Below, piece after piece: positions 62,899 to 64,000 of a stretch of 64,000 bases of DNA. The translations under genes and the position numbers were made by a program. Numbering within the stretch: the stretch's first letter is position 1; every line of letters starts with the position of its first letter. The notes beneath the pieces were generated by a model. The model was given only the letters and a program-made list of their open reading frames with translations. It ran no database searches and had not been told where the DNA came from. Source of the stretch: Candidatus Zixiibacteriota bacterium (GTDB lineage: Bacteria; Zixibacteria; MSB-5A5; GN15; FEB-12); assembly GCA_029860345.1 (NCBI GenBank), contig JAOUBJ010000001.1, positions 124,001-188,000 of the forward strand. The letters are read 5' to 3'.

Positions 62899-64000
62899 TT
62901 ATCGTTTGCAGGGCGCTGACACTTCCTTGGGAATGACCAGGGCCGACCATTTCATCAGCTCCGGGCCGAACGACCTGGCGCCAAACTTTGGCGGCGTGCA
63001 CAAAGGTGGGTCGTCACAATCGCACGGACAAGGCGGGGGACTGTCAGGGATAAACATATAATCGACCAGCAAGACAAGGTCGCCGATAGTGACTACCCCA
63101 TCGCAGTCCACATCCGCTTCCGCCTCGCAAGGCAGGAAGATCGTATCGCCGTTCTCGAACATATATTCAACTAAGAAGATCAGATCGGAAATAGACAATT
63201 CATCAGCGAAATCCCAGTCCACATTACCGCGTATCGTGTCTATGCAACAACAGGGGTCCGGCGTACAGGGCTCGTTGTCGCCCTGGTAGACATCGTTGGG
63301 ACCTGAGCAAAATGCCTCAAGTGTAATCCGGCACGAGTGGGCAATAGTATCGCAACAGGCTCCCGGCACCGCCGGTGGCTGCGCCCAGTGGGTCGGGCGC
63401 ACCCAGCCGATCACCGCGAGCGGGTCCGACCGTTCGACTATCGCATGCCAAAGGGAGTCTTTGTAGACCACATTGAACGGCGGTAGAGAGTTGATGCCAC
63501 CCTCTGCCACCATGTGTGGTGGTGCTGCCTCGGGTATAATCTGCCAACCCGAATCGGGGAATTCCACCTGATAGTAGACATCGAGATAACTCTCCATCGG
63601 GAATACATCACCCTCGACCGTGCCGGTGCTCACCCCTATCGACTGACCCGGAAGAGGGTCCACCGTGAGAATCGCAGGACCCCAGGGACTGTCGCCGGTC
63701 AGGTCCATTTCGACGAGTTGGCTCTGGGACTCAAAGAATCCCTGAGGGTCTTCCACGGGTTCGCTCCACGAGACAACAGCGTCACCGCTCAGGACGATTA
63801 CTTCGTCGGGCAAGTCACTCGGTCCCGGTGGGACCGGACCTTTGAAGACATCCATAGAGCCCCAGGTCGGGATTGTATCAACGCCGGGGCCCGGAGGTTC
63901 CGGACGGTGCTTGTGCCAGATAAAGGCAATGGTATCGCCGGTGAGCGGGTCGATAATAGGAGTCTTGCGCGGGTCCACATAGGAGCCACCCAACGGTGGA
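62899..64000 (-). CDS. Dockerin protein of the giant family, 5' end beyond window
   Basis: At least 366 residues; the frame is open to the window edge. Its first visible residues (PPLGGSYVDPRKTPIID) align with internal repeats PPHGRVYVDPRKTP of the paralogues, so the true start lies outside. It contains one IxxxMDVFKGP/DEVIVLSGDAVVSW module with FPMESYLDVYYQVEFPDSG, one GACCDT..C/YQGDNEPCTPDPC module, a dockerin pair (LSISDLIFLVEYMFENG, VTIGDLVLLVDYMFI) and a short tail MKWSALVIPKEVSAPCKR. Probably a third member of the array. Confidence 0.8.
   Translation of the reverse strand, partial: PPLGGSYVDPRKTPIIDPLTGDTIAFIWHKHRPEPPGPGVDTIPTWGSMDVFKGPVPPGPSDLPDEVIVLSGDAVVSWSEPVEDPQGFFESQSQLVEMDLTGDSPWGPAILTVDPLPGQSIGVSTGTVEGDVFPMESYLDVYYQVEFPDSGWQIIPEAAPPHMVAEGGINSLPPFNVVYKDSLWHAIVERSDPLAVIGWVRPTHWAQPPAVPGACCDTIAHSCRITLEAFCSGPNDVYQGDNEPCTPDPCCCIDTIRGNVDWDFADELSISDLIFLVEYMFENGDTIFLPCEAEADVDCDGVVTIGDLVLLVDYMFIPDSPPPCPCDCDDPPLCTPPKFGARSFGPELMKWSALVIPKEVSAPCKR

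Noticed and set aside
49886-64000. Cellulosome locus
   Set aside because: Dockerin-like repeats are present but no cohesin, scaffoldin or glycoside hydrolase domain is seen in the window.

Overview
The window looks like a chromosome segment of an uncultured, Gram-negative, anaerobic or facultative bacterium, most probably of the candidate phylum Zixibacteria or a close relative. This is inferred from many secreted proteins ending in dockerin-like calcium repeats of the type DIxDLVYLVDYMFTGG, outer-membrane beta-barrels, multihaem cytochromes, a 2-oxoacid:acceptor oxidoreductase operon and moderately high G+C. No rRNA is present to confirm it. The 3' end of the window cuts through a gene.

Layout. 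0.1-5 kb: a small dockerin protein, a GIN-domain lipoprotein, a haem-binding Tll0287-like protein, an intergenic mosaic of repeats, and a citryl-CoA lyase/lipoprotein pair. 5-12 kb: one plus-strand operon encoding a P-loop ATPase, a ferredoxin, the three subunits of a 2-oxoacid oxidoreductase (VorB/KorA type), NuoE- and NuoF-like diaphorase subunits, a truncated NuoG-like protein and a 16-cysteine ferredoxin. Together these could pass electrons from 2-oxoacid oxidation to NAD(P). 12-17.4 kb: valS, mazG and an outer-membrane protein. 17.5-20.7 kb: a minus-strand polyamine operon (cupin regulator, speD, ornithine decarboxylase-like gene, speE) with a consensus promoter and two palindromic operator-like sites. 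20.8-24.3 kb: tRNA-Leu(UAG), tig, clpP, clpX. 24.4-28.2 kb: a Fic protein between direct repeats and a CBM9-like/beta-barrel protein.

28.3-36.9 kb: a minus-strand ABC-2 exporter operon (PDZ protein, NEW3 membrane protein, ATPase, two paralogous permeases) divergent from a histidine kinase/response regulator pair. The shared intergenic region holds four GTTA boxes, plus a fifth GTTG, at exact 10-bp spacing. 37-41 kb: a 613-residue protein resembling nitronate monooxygenases, then a C-type lectin-dockerin-DUF3179 protein whose reading frame is interrupted only by a TGA at the family's conserved cysteine. A 17-nt stem-loop with bacterial SECIS geometry follows, making it a strong selenoprotein candidate. 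40.8-45.8 kb: porin, 14-haem cytochrome and 26-haem lipoprotein cytochrome genes, overlapping or tightly spaced, resembling a porin-cytochrome electron conduit. 45.9-49.6 kb: a Ser/Thr kinase with TPR repeats.

49.9-64 kb: a secretome island on the minus strand with four dockerin proteins. Two giant paralogues (1526 and 1609 residues) each follow a small Lnt-like membrane protein, a tandem duplication of a two-gene unit. The fourth dockerin gene is truncated by the window edge. All four end at near-identical GC-rich terminators.
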